NCBI GenBank assembly: GCA_964444375.1
Contig: CAYUGX010000013.1
Coordinates: 1 to 33,734 of the forward strand
DNA length: 33,734 bases
Direction of reading: 5' to 3'
Source: JABHCC01 sp964444375
GTDB lineage: Bacteria; Bacteroidota; Bacteroidia; Bacteroidales; UBA12481
Position numbers and translations under genes: made by a program. The notes below the pieces were generated by a model, which saw only the letters and a program-made list of their open reading frames with translations, did not search any database and had not been told where the DNA came from. Below, piece by piece: positions 23,817-31,907 of this stretch (position 1 is the first letter of the stretch; each line of letters begins with the position of its first letter).

Positions 23817-24800
23817 ATGTTGTATCCAATAAAGTTTGAACCTCAGTATCAGTACCGAATTTGGGGTGGGAACAAACTCAAAAATTTACTAAATAAGACA
23901 AAGGCCCCCGATAAAACTGGAGAAAGCTGGGAATTATCTGGTGTTCAAGGGGCATTATCAGTGGTTGCCAATGGCTTTCTGGCTGGCAACAGCATTGAAG
24001 AAATTTCTGAGGTATACATGGGTGATTTACTCGGTGATTTGGTTTACCACACCTATGGAATAGAGTTTCCCTTGTTAATCAAATTGATAGATGCTAATGA
24101 CATCCTGTCCATCCAGGTACACCCCGACGATGAACTGTCCAAAACCAGGCACAATGCCTATGGCAAAACAGAAATGTGGCATGTTATCCAGGCAGACCCA
24201 GGTTCAACATTGATTTGTGGATTCAATCAGGCCATCACCCGCCAGCAATATCTGGATGCCATGGCCCAAGGGACGATTAAAGAATTCTTGAATGTTGAGC
24301 AGGTTGAAGCCGGTGACACCTTTTTTATACCAGCCGGACGTGTTCATGCAACAGGTGCTGGCATTTTATTTGCCGAAATACAACAAACCAGTGATATCAC
24401 CTACCGCATATTTGATTGGAACCGAATTGATAAGGATGGTAAGCCACGTGAGCTACATACTGATCTGGCTATTGATGCTATCGACTATAGGAATTATTCA
24501 GAATATAAGACTGCGTACAATAAAAAAATCAATACAGCCACTGAGCTCGCTAATTGTCCGTATTTCACCACCAATCTCATCCCATTTGACCAGGTAATTG
24601 ATTTAGACTACCATAATCTAGATTCATTTGTCATATACATTTGTCTTGAAGGGCAATGCGATATCGAATATGGTGCAGAGTCAACAGAATCTTTGAAAAA
24701 AGGAGAAACCGTTTTGATTCCAGCTACATTAAAAAACATACGTTTAACTCCCTCTAGAAATACAGAGCTCTTAGAGGTATTTATACCCTCCAGCAAATAG
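23817..24800 (+). CDS. manA: Mannose-6-phosphate isomerase, class I
   Basis: This zinc enzyme interconverts mannose 6-phosphate and fructose 6-phosphate, feeding GDP-sugar and polysaccharide synthesis. The product has 327 residues, the shorter class I form common in Bacteroidota and Firmicutes. Metal ligands are visible as Q100 and H102 (in QVHPDD), E119 (in GKTEMWHV) and H176 (in PAGRVHATG). A C-terminal cupin half ends with an IRLTPSRNTELLEVFIP segment. It starts six bases after a hexamer tandem repeat, so its upstream spacing could vary through repeat slippage. Confidence 0.93.
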   Translation: MLYPIKFEPQYQYRIWGGNKLKNLLNKTKAPDKTGESWELSGVQGALSVVANGFLAGNSIEEISEVYMGDLLGDLVYHTYGIEFPLLIKLIDANDILSIQVHPDDELSKTRHNAYGKTEMWHVIQADPGSTLICGFNQAITRQQYLDAMAQGTIKEFLNVEQVEAGDTFFIPAGRVHATGAGILFAEIQQTSDITYRIFDWNRIDKDGKPRELHTDLAIDAIDYRNYSEYKTAYNKKINTATELANCPYFTTNLIPFDQVIDLDYHNLDSFVIYICLEGQCDIEYGAESTESLKKGETVLIPATLKNIRLTPSRNTELLEVFIPSSK

Positions 24801-24863
24801 TTCACAAATAAAATTATAGCCAAGCTATCACACAGCAACCTTCAGAAGCATAACACCGACACC

Positions 24864-25460
24864 ATGATCATCAAATCTGCACAATTCGTGATGAGTAACT
24901 CCCGGCCAGATAAATGTCCGAAACCCAATCGGGCTGAATATGCCTTTATTGGCCGGTCAAATGTCGGAAAATCTTCGCTCATCAATATGTTGACAGGTAG
25001 GAAGGCACTGGCCAAAATATCGGGAAAACCCGGTAAAACACAATTAATCAACCATTTCAACATCAACGACACCTGGTATCTGGTCGATCTCCCTGGCTAT
25101 GGGTATGCCAAAGTAGGCAAGGAGAAAAGAAGTGCTTGGATTAAATTTGTCATTCAATATATCAAGACCCGTGACAACCTGATGTGCTTATTCATTTTAA
25201 TTGACACCAGAATCCCTCCTCAGGACATTGATATGGATTTCATTGATCTAATGGGTGAAATGCAGGTGCCTATAAACCTGGTGTTTACAAAAACAGATAA
25301 GATGTCGCCCAATCAAATAAACCAGAGCGTTTTGAAATTCAAAACGGAATTATTGAAGACCTGGGAAGAGATGCCATCTTTTTTCATCACCTCAGCAAAA
25401 TCTGGTGCGGGTAAAGAAGAAATTCTCACTTTCATAGAACAAACGAATGAGACTTATTAA
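24864..25460 (+). CDS. engB: Ribosome biogenesis GTPase EngB (YihA)
   Basis: EngB is an essential-type small GTPase involved in large-subunit maturation. The 198-residue product has the G1 motif GRSNVGKSS (30-38), a G2 threonine region KPGKTQ, the G3 motif DLPGYGYAK and the G4 motif TKTD. The C-terminal FFITSAKSGAGKEEI segment is the G5 region. ATG at 24864 gives the expected short N-terminus. It lies 63 bases after manA and 52 bases before prs; the gaps contain no clear terminator. Confidence 0.95.
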   Translation: MIIKSAQFVMSNSRPDKCPKPNRAEYAFIGRSNVGKSSLINMLTGRKALAKISGKPGKTQLINHFNINDTWYLVDLPGYGYAKVGKEKRSAWIKFVIQYIKTRDNLMCLFILIDTRIPPQDIDMDFIDLMGEMQVPINLVFTKTDKMSPNQINQSVLKFKTELLKTWEEMPSFFITSAKSGAGKEEILTFIEQTNETY

Positions 25461-25467
25461 AGAGTGT

Positions 25468-25475
25468 TAACTTTG
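25468..25475 (+). promoter_or_regulatory. -7 box before prs
   Basis: TAACTTTG matches TAnnTTTG and lies between the engB stop and the prs ATG at 25513. A TATTAA/TGTTAA pair overlaps it. No clear -33 box. Confidence 0.4.
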
Positions 25476-25512
25476 TCGAATTATATTCTTGTTTTTCCAA
25501 AAAGTCATCATC

Positions 25513-26451
25513 ATGCCACAAAACAGTTCGATAAAAATATTTTCTGGCTCCTCAACCCAATATTTAGCCGAAAAAATTGCCAAACAATATGGAATAAAGC
25601 TGGGAGACGTAAGTATTCAACGATTTGCTGATGGCGAATTCCAACCTTGTTTTGAGGAATCTCTCCGCGGTGACTACATATTTATTGTCCAATCAACTTT
25701 TGCTCCAGCAGAGAACTTACTTGAATTGCTGTTTCTTGTGGATGCAGCTCGTAGGGCATCAGCCTACAAAGTTGTAGCAGTCATTCCCTATTTCGGATTT
25801 GCACGACAAGACCGAAAAGATCGCCCCCGCGTTTCAATTGCTGCAAAGCTCTTGTCGAATCTTTTAGCTACAGCAGGAGTAAGCCGTATCATTACCATGG
25901 ATTTGCACGCCGATCAAATCCAGGGCTTTTTTGATGTCCCAGTTGATCACCTGTATGCGTCACGCGTATTCATGGATTATATCAAATCACTCAACCTTGA
26001 GAATCTGGTCATCGCTTCACCTGATACAGGAGGAACAAAGCGGGCCAACAGCTATTCAAAATACCTTGATACACCGATGGTTATTTGTCACAAATCCAGA
26101 AAAGAAGCAAATGTAGTTGGAGAAATGACAATAATCGGTGACGTGCATGGAAAAAATGTGGTATTAGTTGACGATATGATCGATACAGCCGGCACCATCG
26201 CGAAGGCCGCTGATCTCATCAAAGACTCTGGCGCCCTGTCTGTCAGATGCTTAGCGACCCATGCTTTGTTCTCAGGGCCAGCATATGAGCGCATTGAGTC
26301 ATGTGCCTTAGAAGAAGTGGTTGTCACCGATTCAATCCCTTTGAAGAAACAAACACCTAAGATTAAAGTCATTTCAGTTGCTGAGATGTTTGCTGATGTG
26401 ATTCGACGAGCCTATAATAATGAATCGATTAGCAGTAGTTTCTTATTTTAA
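25513..26451 (+). CDS. prs: Ribose-phosphate pyrophosphokinase (PRPP synthetase)
   Basis: This enzyme makes PRPP from ribose 5-phosphate and ATP for nucleotide, histidine and NAD synthesis. The ATG at 25513 gives 312 residues with the family-like start MPQNSSIKIFSGS; an in-frame TTG at 25489 would add eight residues that do not fit. Recognisable motifs are FADGEFQP, the FARQDRKDRPR flexible loop, the DLHADQIQGFF segment and the PRPP loop VVLVDDMIDTAGT. Length is normal for class I enzymes. It is followed by the bL25 gene in a common order (prs-ctc-pth). Confidence 0.96.
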   Translation: MPQNSSIKIFSGSSTQYLAEKIAKQYGIKLGDVSIQRFADGEFQPCFEESLRGDYIFIVQSTFAPAENLLELLFLVDAARRASAYKVVAVIPYFGFARQDRKDRPRVSIAAKLLSNLLATAGVSRIITMDLHADQIQGFFDVPVDHLYASRVFMDYIKSLNLENLVIASPDTGGTKRANSYSKYLDTPMVICHKSRKEANVVGEMTIIGDVHGKNVVLVDDMIDTAGTIAKAADLIKDSGALSVRCLATHALFSGPAYERIESCALEEVVVTDSIPLKKQTPKIKVISVAEMFADVIRRAYNNESISSSFLF

Positions 26452-26456
26452 TTCAC

Positions 26457-26464
26457 TATATTTG
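26457..26464 (+). promoter_or_regulatory. -7 box of the rplY leader
   Basis: TATATTTG matches TAnnTTTG just after the prs stop and is followed by CAGC, exactly as at the Dabb promoter. A transcript start near 26470 leaves a leader of about 90 bases before rplY. Confidence 0.5.
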
Positions 26465-26478
26465 CAGCCTTAAATTTT

Positions 26479-26539
26479 GCCGGTAACACAAGTGTAATGG
26501 GGGACCATCATACCCAGTCCGGCCTGTAAGTCATGGTCC
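26479..26539 (+). promoter_or_regulatory. Candidate structured leader of rplY
   Basis: GCCGG (26479-26483) can pair with CCGGC (26519-26523), and GGACCAT (26502-26508) can pair with ATGGTCC (26533-26539). The two helices interleave, so they would form a pseudoknot or be mutually exclusive. The element lies between the -7 box and the bL25 start. I cannot tell if it is a known ribosomal-protein leader. Confidence 0.45.
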
Positions 26540-26559
26540 TGAGTAGCACATAGTTAAAA

Positions 26560-27192
26560 ATGAAAACATTTGAATTAAAAGGCGTAACCCGTAGTGAAAT
26601 CGGGAAAAAAGCGACAAAGCAATTACGGAAAAATGAGCACATCCCCTGTGTTTTATATGGTGGTGAAGCTCCCGTTCATTTCTCAGCTCCTGTTAATGAT
26701 TTCAGGAAATTACTTTACACACCCAATGTCTACCTGATCGATTTGGATATCGACGGCACAACTTGCATGGCCATTATGCAAGACCTGCAATTTCATCCAG
26801 TGACTGATGCAGTCTTACACATTGATTTCTTGCGAGTGATTGAAGATCAACCGGTCAGCATCGGGATACCAGTTGTAACAACAGGATTTGCTGAAGGTGT
26901 ACAAGCTGGTGGTAAGCAAAAAATTGAGATGCGTCGCTTACGCGTCAAAGCCTTAGCTAAAGATCTGCCTGACGAACTAACCATTGATGTCACTTCAATT
27001 GGTCTGGGCCAGTCTATTAAAGTTCGTGATCTCGATTTTGACAATCTCGAATTGGAAGATCCAAAAAGTACGGTGGTTGTATCAGTTAAACTGACTCGTG
27101 TTGCTAAAGGTCTTGCATTAGACGAGGAAGAAGAGACTGAAGAGGAAGAAGGTGAAGAAGGGGCTACTGAAGAAACTACTACTGAAGAATAA
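26560..27192 (+). CDS. rplY: 50S ribosomal protein bL25 (Ctc form)
   Basis: 5S-rRNA-binding protein of the large subunit, long general-stress (Ctc) form with 210 residues. The N-terminal L25 domain covers about residues 1-92 (FELKGVTRSEIGKKATKQLR, then IPCVLYGG), and a C-terminal beta domain follows to about 182. The last 25 residues or so are an acidic tail rich in glutamate, as often seen in Bacteroidota. It lies between prs and pth, a common order. A leader of about 90 bases with pairing potential precedes it. Confidence 0.96.
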   Translation: MKTFELKGVTRSEIGKKATKQLRKNEHIPCVLYGGEAPVHFSAPVNDFRKLLYTPNVYLIDLDIDGTTCMAIMQDLQFHPVTDAVLHIDFLRVIEDQPVSIGIPVVTTGFAEGVQAGGKQKIEMRRLRVKALAKDLPDELTIDVTSIGLGQSIKVRDLDFDNLELEDPKSTVVVSVKLTRVAKGLALDEEEETEEEEGEEGATEETTTEE

Positions 27193-27215
27193 ACAGATGC
27201 TTAAACCCTGTTCGG

Positions 27216-27794
27216 ATGAAATACATCATTTTCGGACTTGGTAACATTGGGACGGAGTACCACAATACCCGCCACAATATAGGATTTACAATATTGGACG
27301 CTCTTGCTGATGCGTCCAATATTGTTTATAGACATAAACGTCATGCCTATGTAACTGACTATCGATTCAAAAGTCGAAGCATTCTATTGGTCAAACCAAC
27401 AACCTATATGAATCTGAGTGGTAAGGCGGTCAATTACTGGATGCAAAAAGAAAAAGTGGAACTCGATAATATTTTGGTACTCGTTGATGACCTGGCTCTT
27501 CCATTCGGACACCTTAGACTCAGAGTAAAAGGTGGTGATGGTGGACACAATGGTTTGCGCAGTATTATTGAAACATGCGGCTCACAAAACTTCGCCCGAG
27601 TGCGTTTTGGAATCGGGAATGAGTTTAATCGAGGTCAGCAGGTTGATCATGTTTTAGGTCCGTGGGATCAAAATGAAAAAGCCCAATTACCCGAACGCAT
27701 TAAAAAAGTGCATGAATTGATTAATTCATTCACAACGATTGGAATAGAACGAACGATGAACTACTTCAACAACAGTAAACCACCAGCTGGTTGA
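27216..27794 (+). CDS. pth: Peptidyl-tRNA hydrolase
   Basis: This enzyme releases tRNA from prematurely dropped peptidyl-tRNA. The 192-residue product has the catalytic H20 in NTRHNIG, the KPTTYMNLSG segment, the catalytic aspartate in LVDDLALP, and GGDGGHNGLRSI. Length is normal. It follows rplY by 23 bases. An 11-base-spaced direct repeat begins four bases after its stop, upstream of the histidine kinase. Confidence 0.96.
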   Translation: MKYIIFGLGNIGTEYHNTRHNIGFTILDALADASNIVYRHKRHAYVTDYRFKSRSILLVKPTTYMNLSGKAVNYWMQKEKVELDNILVLVDDLALPFGHLRLRVKGGDGGHNGLRSIIETCGSQNFARVRFGIGNEFNRGQQVDHVLGPWDQNEKAQLPERIKKVHELINSFTTIGIERTMNYFNNSKPPAG

Positions 27795-27797
27795 GGC

Positions 27798-27814
27798 TGT
27801 TAAAGAAGTGTTAA
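27798..27814 (+). promoter_or_regulatory. TGTTAA-N5-TGTTAA direct repeat before the sensor kinase
   Basis: Two exact TGTTAA copies occur at 27798-27803 and 27809-27814, an 11-base period. This is the layout bound by OmpR/PhoB-type response regulators. It lies 39 bases upstream of the histidine kinase ATG, so autoregulation by the adjacent regulator is likely. A -7-like TAACTTTA sits just before the ATG. Confidence 0.55.
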
Positions 27815-27853
27815 GTACTTCACATTTGATCATGTAGCTAGTAACTTTAAACG

Positions 27854-29143
27854 ATGGCCCAAATTCTAAAAAATAAAAACTCTCTCCGCCTTATTATCAC
27901 ATTGGTATCACTATCCCTAATTGGTCTGGTCTCAACCCAGGTATTTTGGATCAACAATGCCTTTCAGCTTGCTGATCAACAGTTCAATAATCGCGTTACC
28001 ATTGCACTTCAGGGGGCCTTGGATGAATACGTCAATGTGGTCAAACACGATCAAGATGAATCCCTTGTGGGATGCATGGAAGCGTGCTCACTCGACGACA
28101 GTTTGTTCATCAATCTAGTACCTGAAATCATGGACTCAATTCTTGGTGTTCATCTTAACTATCACGGCCTTGATCCAGTATTTGAGTTTTCAGTCGTGAA
28201 ATGTGCTACTGGTAAGGTTTTGTATGCGAAAGACAATGTATTAAATAAGACCAAGCAAATCAGTCGTCACCGCATAAGTTTGTCCTGCCTCCAGCATGAT
28301 GAGAGTCATCATCTAGAAATATCACTGGATTCAAGAAAGAGATTTGTTTTATTGAATACCTGGATCTGGTTAGCGGCATCAGTAATCTTTTTAATCATTG
28401 TAGCCGGTAGTTTTGCCTACATCCTCCAAACCATGGTTCGTCAGAAAAAAATTAGTGTAATCAGGAATGATTTCATTAATAATATGACGCATGAGTTTAA
28501 AACCCCAATCTCGAATATCAACCTGGCTGGAGAAGTCTTGATGCGGGAAGACACCAAAGAAAGTGCAAAGCGAATTAACCAATATGCCAAGATTATTCTT
28601 CAAGAAAATGCCAGGATGAGAAATCAGGTGGAGCGTGTTCTGCAGGTAGCGGTTCGCAATCGAGATGATTTAAGTCTACACATGGAAGCGGTTGATATCC
28701 ATGAAATAATTAAAGAAGCAGTAGATCATATCTGCTGGGAAGAGTGTGAAAATGATGCACAAGTCACTTATAAATTTGAAAGCAAACATCCCATATTAAA
28801 TATTGATCCCATGCATTTTACGAGCATTGTACACAATTTGATTGACAACGCTAAGAAATATTCTACTAAACCAACCCAGATTCAGATTACTACAAAGGAT
28901 ATCAATGATAGTGTAAGTATCTCTTTCTGTGATGAAGGAATAGGAATTTCACCGGAAGCCCAAAGGCATGTTTTCGATAAGTTTTATCGTGTACCTACTG
29001 GGAATATTCATAATGTCAAAGGATTTGGATTGGGATTACATTATGTAAAAACCATGACTGAAGCCATGGAAGGAAAGATCAGCTTGAAAAGTGATGTAGG
29101 TAAAGGGAGTTGCTTTCAACTTATTTTCCCTAAGACGAACTAG
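27854..29143 (+). CDS. Membrane sensor histidine kinase, RprX-like
   Basis: This is the sensor of a two-component system, 429 residues. A first membrane segment (about 11-35) and a second (about 168-194) enclose a periplasmic domain of roughly 130 residues containing four cysteines (C74, C78, C117, C145). There is no obvious HAMP domain. The phosphoacceptor is H213 in MTHEFKTPISN, directly after the second membrane segment. The ATPase domain has the N-box NLIDNAKKYS (328-337), DEGIG (360-364) and GFGLGLHYVKT (390-400). Architecture resembles RprX of Bacteroides. The partner regulator follows after 63 bases. Stimulus unknown. Confidence 0.9.
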   Translation: MAQILKNKNSLRLIITLVSLSLIGLVSTQVFWINNAFQLADQQFNNRVTIALQGALDEYVNVVKHDQDESLVGCMEACSLDDSLFINLVPEIMDSILGVHLNYHGLDPVFEFSVVKCATGKVLYAKDNVLNKTKQISRHRISLSCLQHDESHHLEISLDSRKRFVLLNTWIWLAASVIFLIIVAGSFAYILQTMVRQKKISVIRNDFINNMTHEFKTPISNINLAGEVLMREDTKESAKRINQYAKIILQENARMRNQVERVLQVAVRNRDDLSLHMEAVDIHEIIKEAVDHICWEECENDAQVTYKFESKHPILNIDPMHFTSIVHNLIDNAKKYSTKPTQIQITTKDINDSVSISFCDEGIGISPEAQRHVFDKFYRVPTGNIHNVKGFGLGLHYVKTMTEAMEGKISLKSDVGKGSCFQLIFPKTN

Positions 29144-29206
29144 TCATTGAAAAGTAAACAAAGCTTACAAAACCTTGTTTATTAGTTAACCACAACAAGC
29201 ATTTCG

Positions 29207-29902
29207 ATGAAAAAGGCAAAGGCGAAAATACTATTGGTCGAGGATGATGACAACCTTGGATTCATGTTACAGGATTACCTGAGCATGGAGGGATATGCTG
29301 TGCAACTTGAGAAAGATGGTCAGGCTGGTTTACAGGCGCTTCGGGATACGGAATTTGATTTGTGTGTTCTTGACATCATGCTTCCCGTGCAGGATGGTTT
29401 CTCTACCGCCCAGGAAATCAGAAAAATAAACCAGGAAATCCCCTTTGTTTTCCTCACAGCAAAAAGTCTTGAAAACGATCGTATCACAGGCTTTAAACTT
29501 GGCGCAGACGATTATATCACCAAACCCTTCAGCACAGAAGAACTTAAACTTCGCTTGGAGGTGATCTTGAAACGTGTGGGAAAAAGTGCTGGAATAACCA
29601 GGCAAGAAGAATTTCAGTTGGGTGAGTTTACTTTTGACTATGCCAACCAGATTTTGAGGCACAGCACAGGCGAAAAACGGCTAACAAAGAAAGAAGCTCA
29701 GGTACTGCGATTATTGTGTCAAAACAGAAATCAATTGGTTAGACGAGAAGTTGCTCTCACCCAAATATGGGGAGCTGATGATTATTTTATGGGAAGAAGT
29801 ATGGATGTCTATATCGCTAAGCTCAGGTCTTATCTAAAAGCCGATCCAGCCGTCATCATAACCAATGTTCATGGCACCGGTTTTAAAATAGAAGTAAGTT
29901 AA
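29207..29902 (+). CDS. OmpR-family response regulator, RprY-like
   Basis: This 231-residue regulator is the partner of the upstream kinase. The receiver domain (about 5-122) has the acidic pocket VEDDD (11-15), acceptor D56 in LDIMLP, a conserved threonine in FLTAKS and the lysine in DDYITKP. The DNA-binding winged helix (about 132-230) shows LTKKEAQVLRLL and SMDVYIAKLRSYL with VHGTGFKIE at the end. It resembles RprY. Direct repeats with 11-base spacing before the kinase gene are plausible targets. The S4 protein gene follows one base after the stop. Confidence 0.93.
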   Translation: MKKAKAKILLVEDDDNLGFMLQDYLSMEGYAVQLEKDGQAGLQALRDTEFDLCVLDIMLPVQDGFSTAQEIRKINQEIPFVFLTAKSLENDRITGFKLGADDYITKPFSTEELKLRLEVILKRVGKSAGITRQEEFQLGEFTFDYANQILRHSTGEKRLTKKEAQVLRLLCQNRNQLVRREVALTQIWGADDYFMGRSMDVYIAKLRSYLKADPAVIITNVHGTGFKIEVS

Positions 29903-29903
29903 G

Positions 29904-30278
29904 GTGGCAGAAAGTGCACGAATAGACAAATGGCTTTGGGCTGTCAGGATCTTCAAAACCAGGAGTCTGGCTACTGATTTTTGCAAATCCGGTAAGGTTA
30001 TTATCAATGATCATGCAGCCAAACCGTCAAGAAATGTAGCAATAGGAGATATTGTTCACGTAAAAAAACCGCCTGTTGCTTACCAATATCGTGTAAAAGG
30101 AATCATTGAAAAACGAGTTTCAGCTAAGATAGCGATTGAAATGGTAGAAGACATCACTCCACCGGAGGAGCTTGAAAAGCTGCAACTCATTCGTGAATCG
30201 GCGTTCTTTGCCCGATCCCGCGGGACAGGTCGGCCTACGAAGAAAGAGAGAAGAGACTTAGATAAACTAAAAAGATAA
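29904..30278 (+). CDS. S4-domain RNA-binding protein, Hsp15-like
   Basis: This small protein (124 residues) has an N-terminal S4 RNA-binding domain (about residues 5-65) with RIDKWLWAVRIFKTRSLAT and GKVIINDHAAKPSRNV, as in Hsp15 (HslR), which recycles stalled 50S subunits carrying peptidyl-tRNA. The C-terminus is basic and contains GRPTKKERRDLDKLKR, also typical. The start is GTG, one base after the response-regulator stop, so translation is probably coupled. It could take part in ribosome rescue, near pth in function; this is inference from the family. Confidence 0.88.
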   Translation: MAESARIDKWLWAVRIFKTRSLATDFCKSGKVIINDHAAKPSRNVAIGDIVHVKKPPVAYQYRVKGIIEKRVSAKIAIEMVEDITPPEELEKLQLIRESAFFARSRGTGRPTKKERRDLDKLKR

Positions 30279-30287
30279 AATCAATAC

Positions 30288-30833
30288 ATGCTGATCGCTC
30301 GAGATAAAAGACAAAACAACATTGCCGAATATATTATTTATATGTGGCAAATTGAAGACCTCATTCGAGCCTATGATTTCAACATTGATCGAATTCAAGC
30401 TGAACTGGTTTCGCAATACGAGGTAGATGATGTTCAAAAAGTGGAAATAGCAAACTGGTATAGTGGATTGGCTGAATCCATGCTCGAAGAGGGGTTGCGA
30501 ACCAAGGGCCATCTTCAATTTCTTGTCAGCCTGATTGATGACTTAAATGATTTTCATTTTCGGCTTGTTGATAGCTCACACCAACCAGCATATCAAAAGC
30601 AGTACATGGAGGTGGTGCACAACATTTCAGATTTCAGGAAGAAGATGGGACCAAAAGAAAAAATATCAGACATGGAGGTATGCCTGACCGCTCTATATGG
30701 ATTGTTGCTGATGCGATTGAAAAAAATTGAAGTGTCTGAAGAAACAGAAACCGTTATCAATGGTTTCAGCCAGTTATTGGCCATGCTGTCACCACTATAT
30801 ATACGATACGAAGAGGGTAAACTTGATTTATAA
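30288..30833 (+). CDS. DUF4924 family protein
   Basis: This 181-residue protein of unknown function is restricted, as far as I know, to Bacteroidota. It is predicted to be cytoplasmic and mostly helical. The N-terminal segment NIAEYIIYMWQIEDLIRAYD is the part I recognise from DUF4924 proteins. There is no signal peptide or membrane span. It starts nine bases after the S4 gene and ends the plus-strand run; its stop lies inside a short hairpin shared with the converging exporter gene. Confidence 0.8.
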   Translation: MLIARDKRQNNIAEYIIYMWQIEDLIRAYDFNIDRIQAELVSQYEVDDVQKVEIANWYSGLAESMLEEGLRTKGHLQFLVSLIDDLNDFHFRLVDSSHQPAYQKQYMEVVHNISDFRKKMGPKEKISDMEVCLTALYGLLLMRLKKIEVSEETETVINGFSQLLAMLSPLYIRYEEGKLDL

Positions 30834-30850
30834 TTGTTAAGATAACAATT
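30832..30850. repeat. Short hairpin between converging genes
   Basis: AATTGTTA (30832-30839) and TAACAATT (30843-30850) form a perfect eight-base inverted repeat with a three-base loop, covering most of the DUF4924 stop and the whole LysE stop. It is AT-rich and lacks a T-tract, so it is only a weak candidate for a bidirectional terminator. Confidence 0.4.
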
Positions 30851-31490
30851 GAACACAAGCACTCACTCCAGCATATATTCCTAAAGCCATAAGGATGAGA
30901 GCTGAGAGCTTGTTGATCATGCCCACAAATCTTTTGTCAATCTTTTTACTTACCAGGCCAATCAACCGGGTTAAAAGAATCCACCAAAGAAGTGCACCAA
31001 GAAAAATTAAAAGAAGTACAAATCCGCCATCAGGCCAGGTTTTACTGTGTTGGGTGATCTCGGGGAATATCGCAAATACCCCCAAATAGACCATGACCAT
31101 CAGCGGATTAGACAAGGCCAGAATCAGAGCGCTGGCCAGATTCCCTAACAGAGTACGATCTTTGAATTGTTGCCTTCCCCGAAGGTTCACTCGAGTTTGT
31201 TTTTTCCAAATCCTGTACGCATACAGAATAAAAACCACCATCATAAATAGACGGATTAAGGCTTGTTGCTCCTGAACAAAATCAATGAATAACCCAATTC
31301 CCAGGAATGCCACAGAAGCATAAAAGGTATCAGATATCGCTGAACCTATACCCGAAAACAATCCTGGCCAAAATCCTTGTGTAAAGGTTCGGTTCAATAT
31401 TAGGATAGTTACAGCTCCCAGGCCAATGGAGGCAACAAATCCAATAAAAAAACTATGAATGAATATCGATAAAGGCATTTGGCTGCTCAT
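30837..31490 (-). CDS. LysE family exporter
   Basis: This is an inner-membrane transporter of the LysE/RhtB superfamily, which exports amino acids or related small molecules. The product has 217 residues and about six hydrophobic segments. The N-terminal region FFIGFVASIGLGAVTILILNR resembles the conserved LysE start, where a PGP motif is usual; here it reads GLGAVT, so the classical proline motif is altered. Substrate cannot be predicted. The ATG overlaps the preceding DCC gene's TGA as ATGA, so the two are translationally coupled. Confidence 0.85.
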   Translation of the reverse strand: MSSQMPLSIFIHSFFIGFVASIGLGAVTILILNRTFTQGFWPGLFSGIGSAISDTFYASVAFLGIGLFIDFVQEQQALIRLFMMVVFILYAYRIWKKQTRVNLRGRQQFKDRTLLGNLASALILALSNPLMVMVYLGVFAIFPEITQHSKTWPDGGFVLLLIFLGALLWWILLTRLIGLVSKKIDKRFVGMINKLSALILMALGIYAGVSACVQLLS

Positions 31491-31870
31491 TTATTGCGCG
31501 GAAAACTCACTAAATCGCACTCGGTTGTTTTACCAAAAATGCGATATCGATTATTCGCGACAAATCTGTAAACATACAAAAGTACCATATCAGGACACAA
31601 TTTCAGTATGACTTTTAATAATCTTGAATTATCTAAATAACAGGCTATTCTTCTTATTGCATCAGCCTCGAATAATTTGTGAGGTTCATCAATGACCAGA
31701 ACCGAGTTTATTTTTTTGGTTAATCCATACCTTTTCAGATAATCAGATGACAACTGCTGCTGTGGTATGAAGGTAAACCGACCGGGTGGAACACGTTTTG
31801 TAATAAACCGTATCCACCAATTGCAGAATACACATACCCCATCAAAGATTACAACAACCTGTTTATCCAT
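31487..31870 (-). CDS. DCC-family (DUF393) thiol-disulfide oxidoreductase-like protein
   Basis: This 127-residue protein has the signature that names the DCC family: aspartate followed by a CxxC pair (D10, C13, C16) in FDGVCVFCNWW. The family is thioredoxin-like and often assumed to be redox-active; biochemical evidence is thin. The remainder is basic, with RYGLTKKINSVLVI and YRFVANNRYRIFGK segments as in homologues. No signal peptide is visible. It overlaps the LysE-type exporter gene by four bases. Confidence 0.88.
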   Translation of the reverse strand: MDKQVVVIFDGVCVFCNWWIRFITKRVPPGRFTFIPQQQLSSDYLKRYGLTKKINSVLVIDEPHKLFEADAIRRIACYLDNSRLLKVILKLCPDMVLLYVYRFVANNRYRIFGKTTECDLVSFPRNK

Positions 31871-31907
31871 ATGAGAAATCGATATTCAATAGAACACACA
31901 AGTCTGA

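Noticed and set aside
23561..23818. Minus-strand frame with a long Leu-Thr repeat
   Set aside because: It is the reverse reading of the AGARTA hexamer array plus the antisense of the Dabb gene. The repeat makes the frame open by composition; no start context or homology is seen.
25489..25512. TTG-initiated extension of prs
   Set aside because: Homologues begin near the ATG at 25513, and the extra eight residues show no family similarity.
29155..29181. TAAACAA/TTGTTTA inverted repeat between kinase and regulator genes
   Set aside because: The stem is seven AT-rich bases with a 13-base loop and no T-tract. It is too weak to call as an attenuator.
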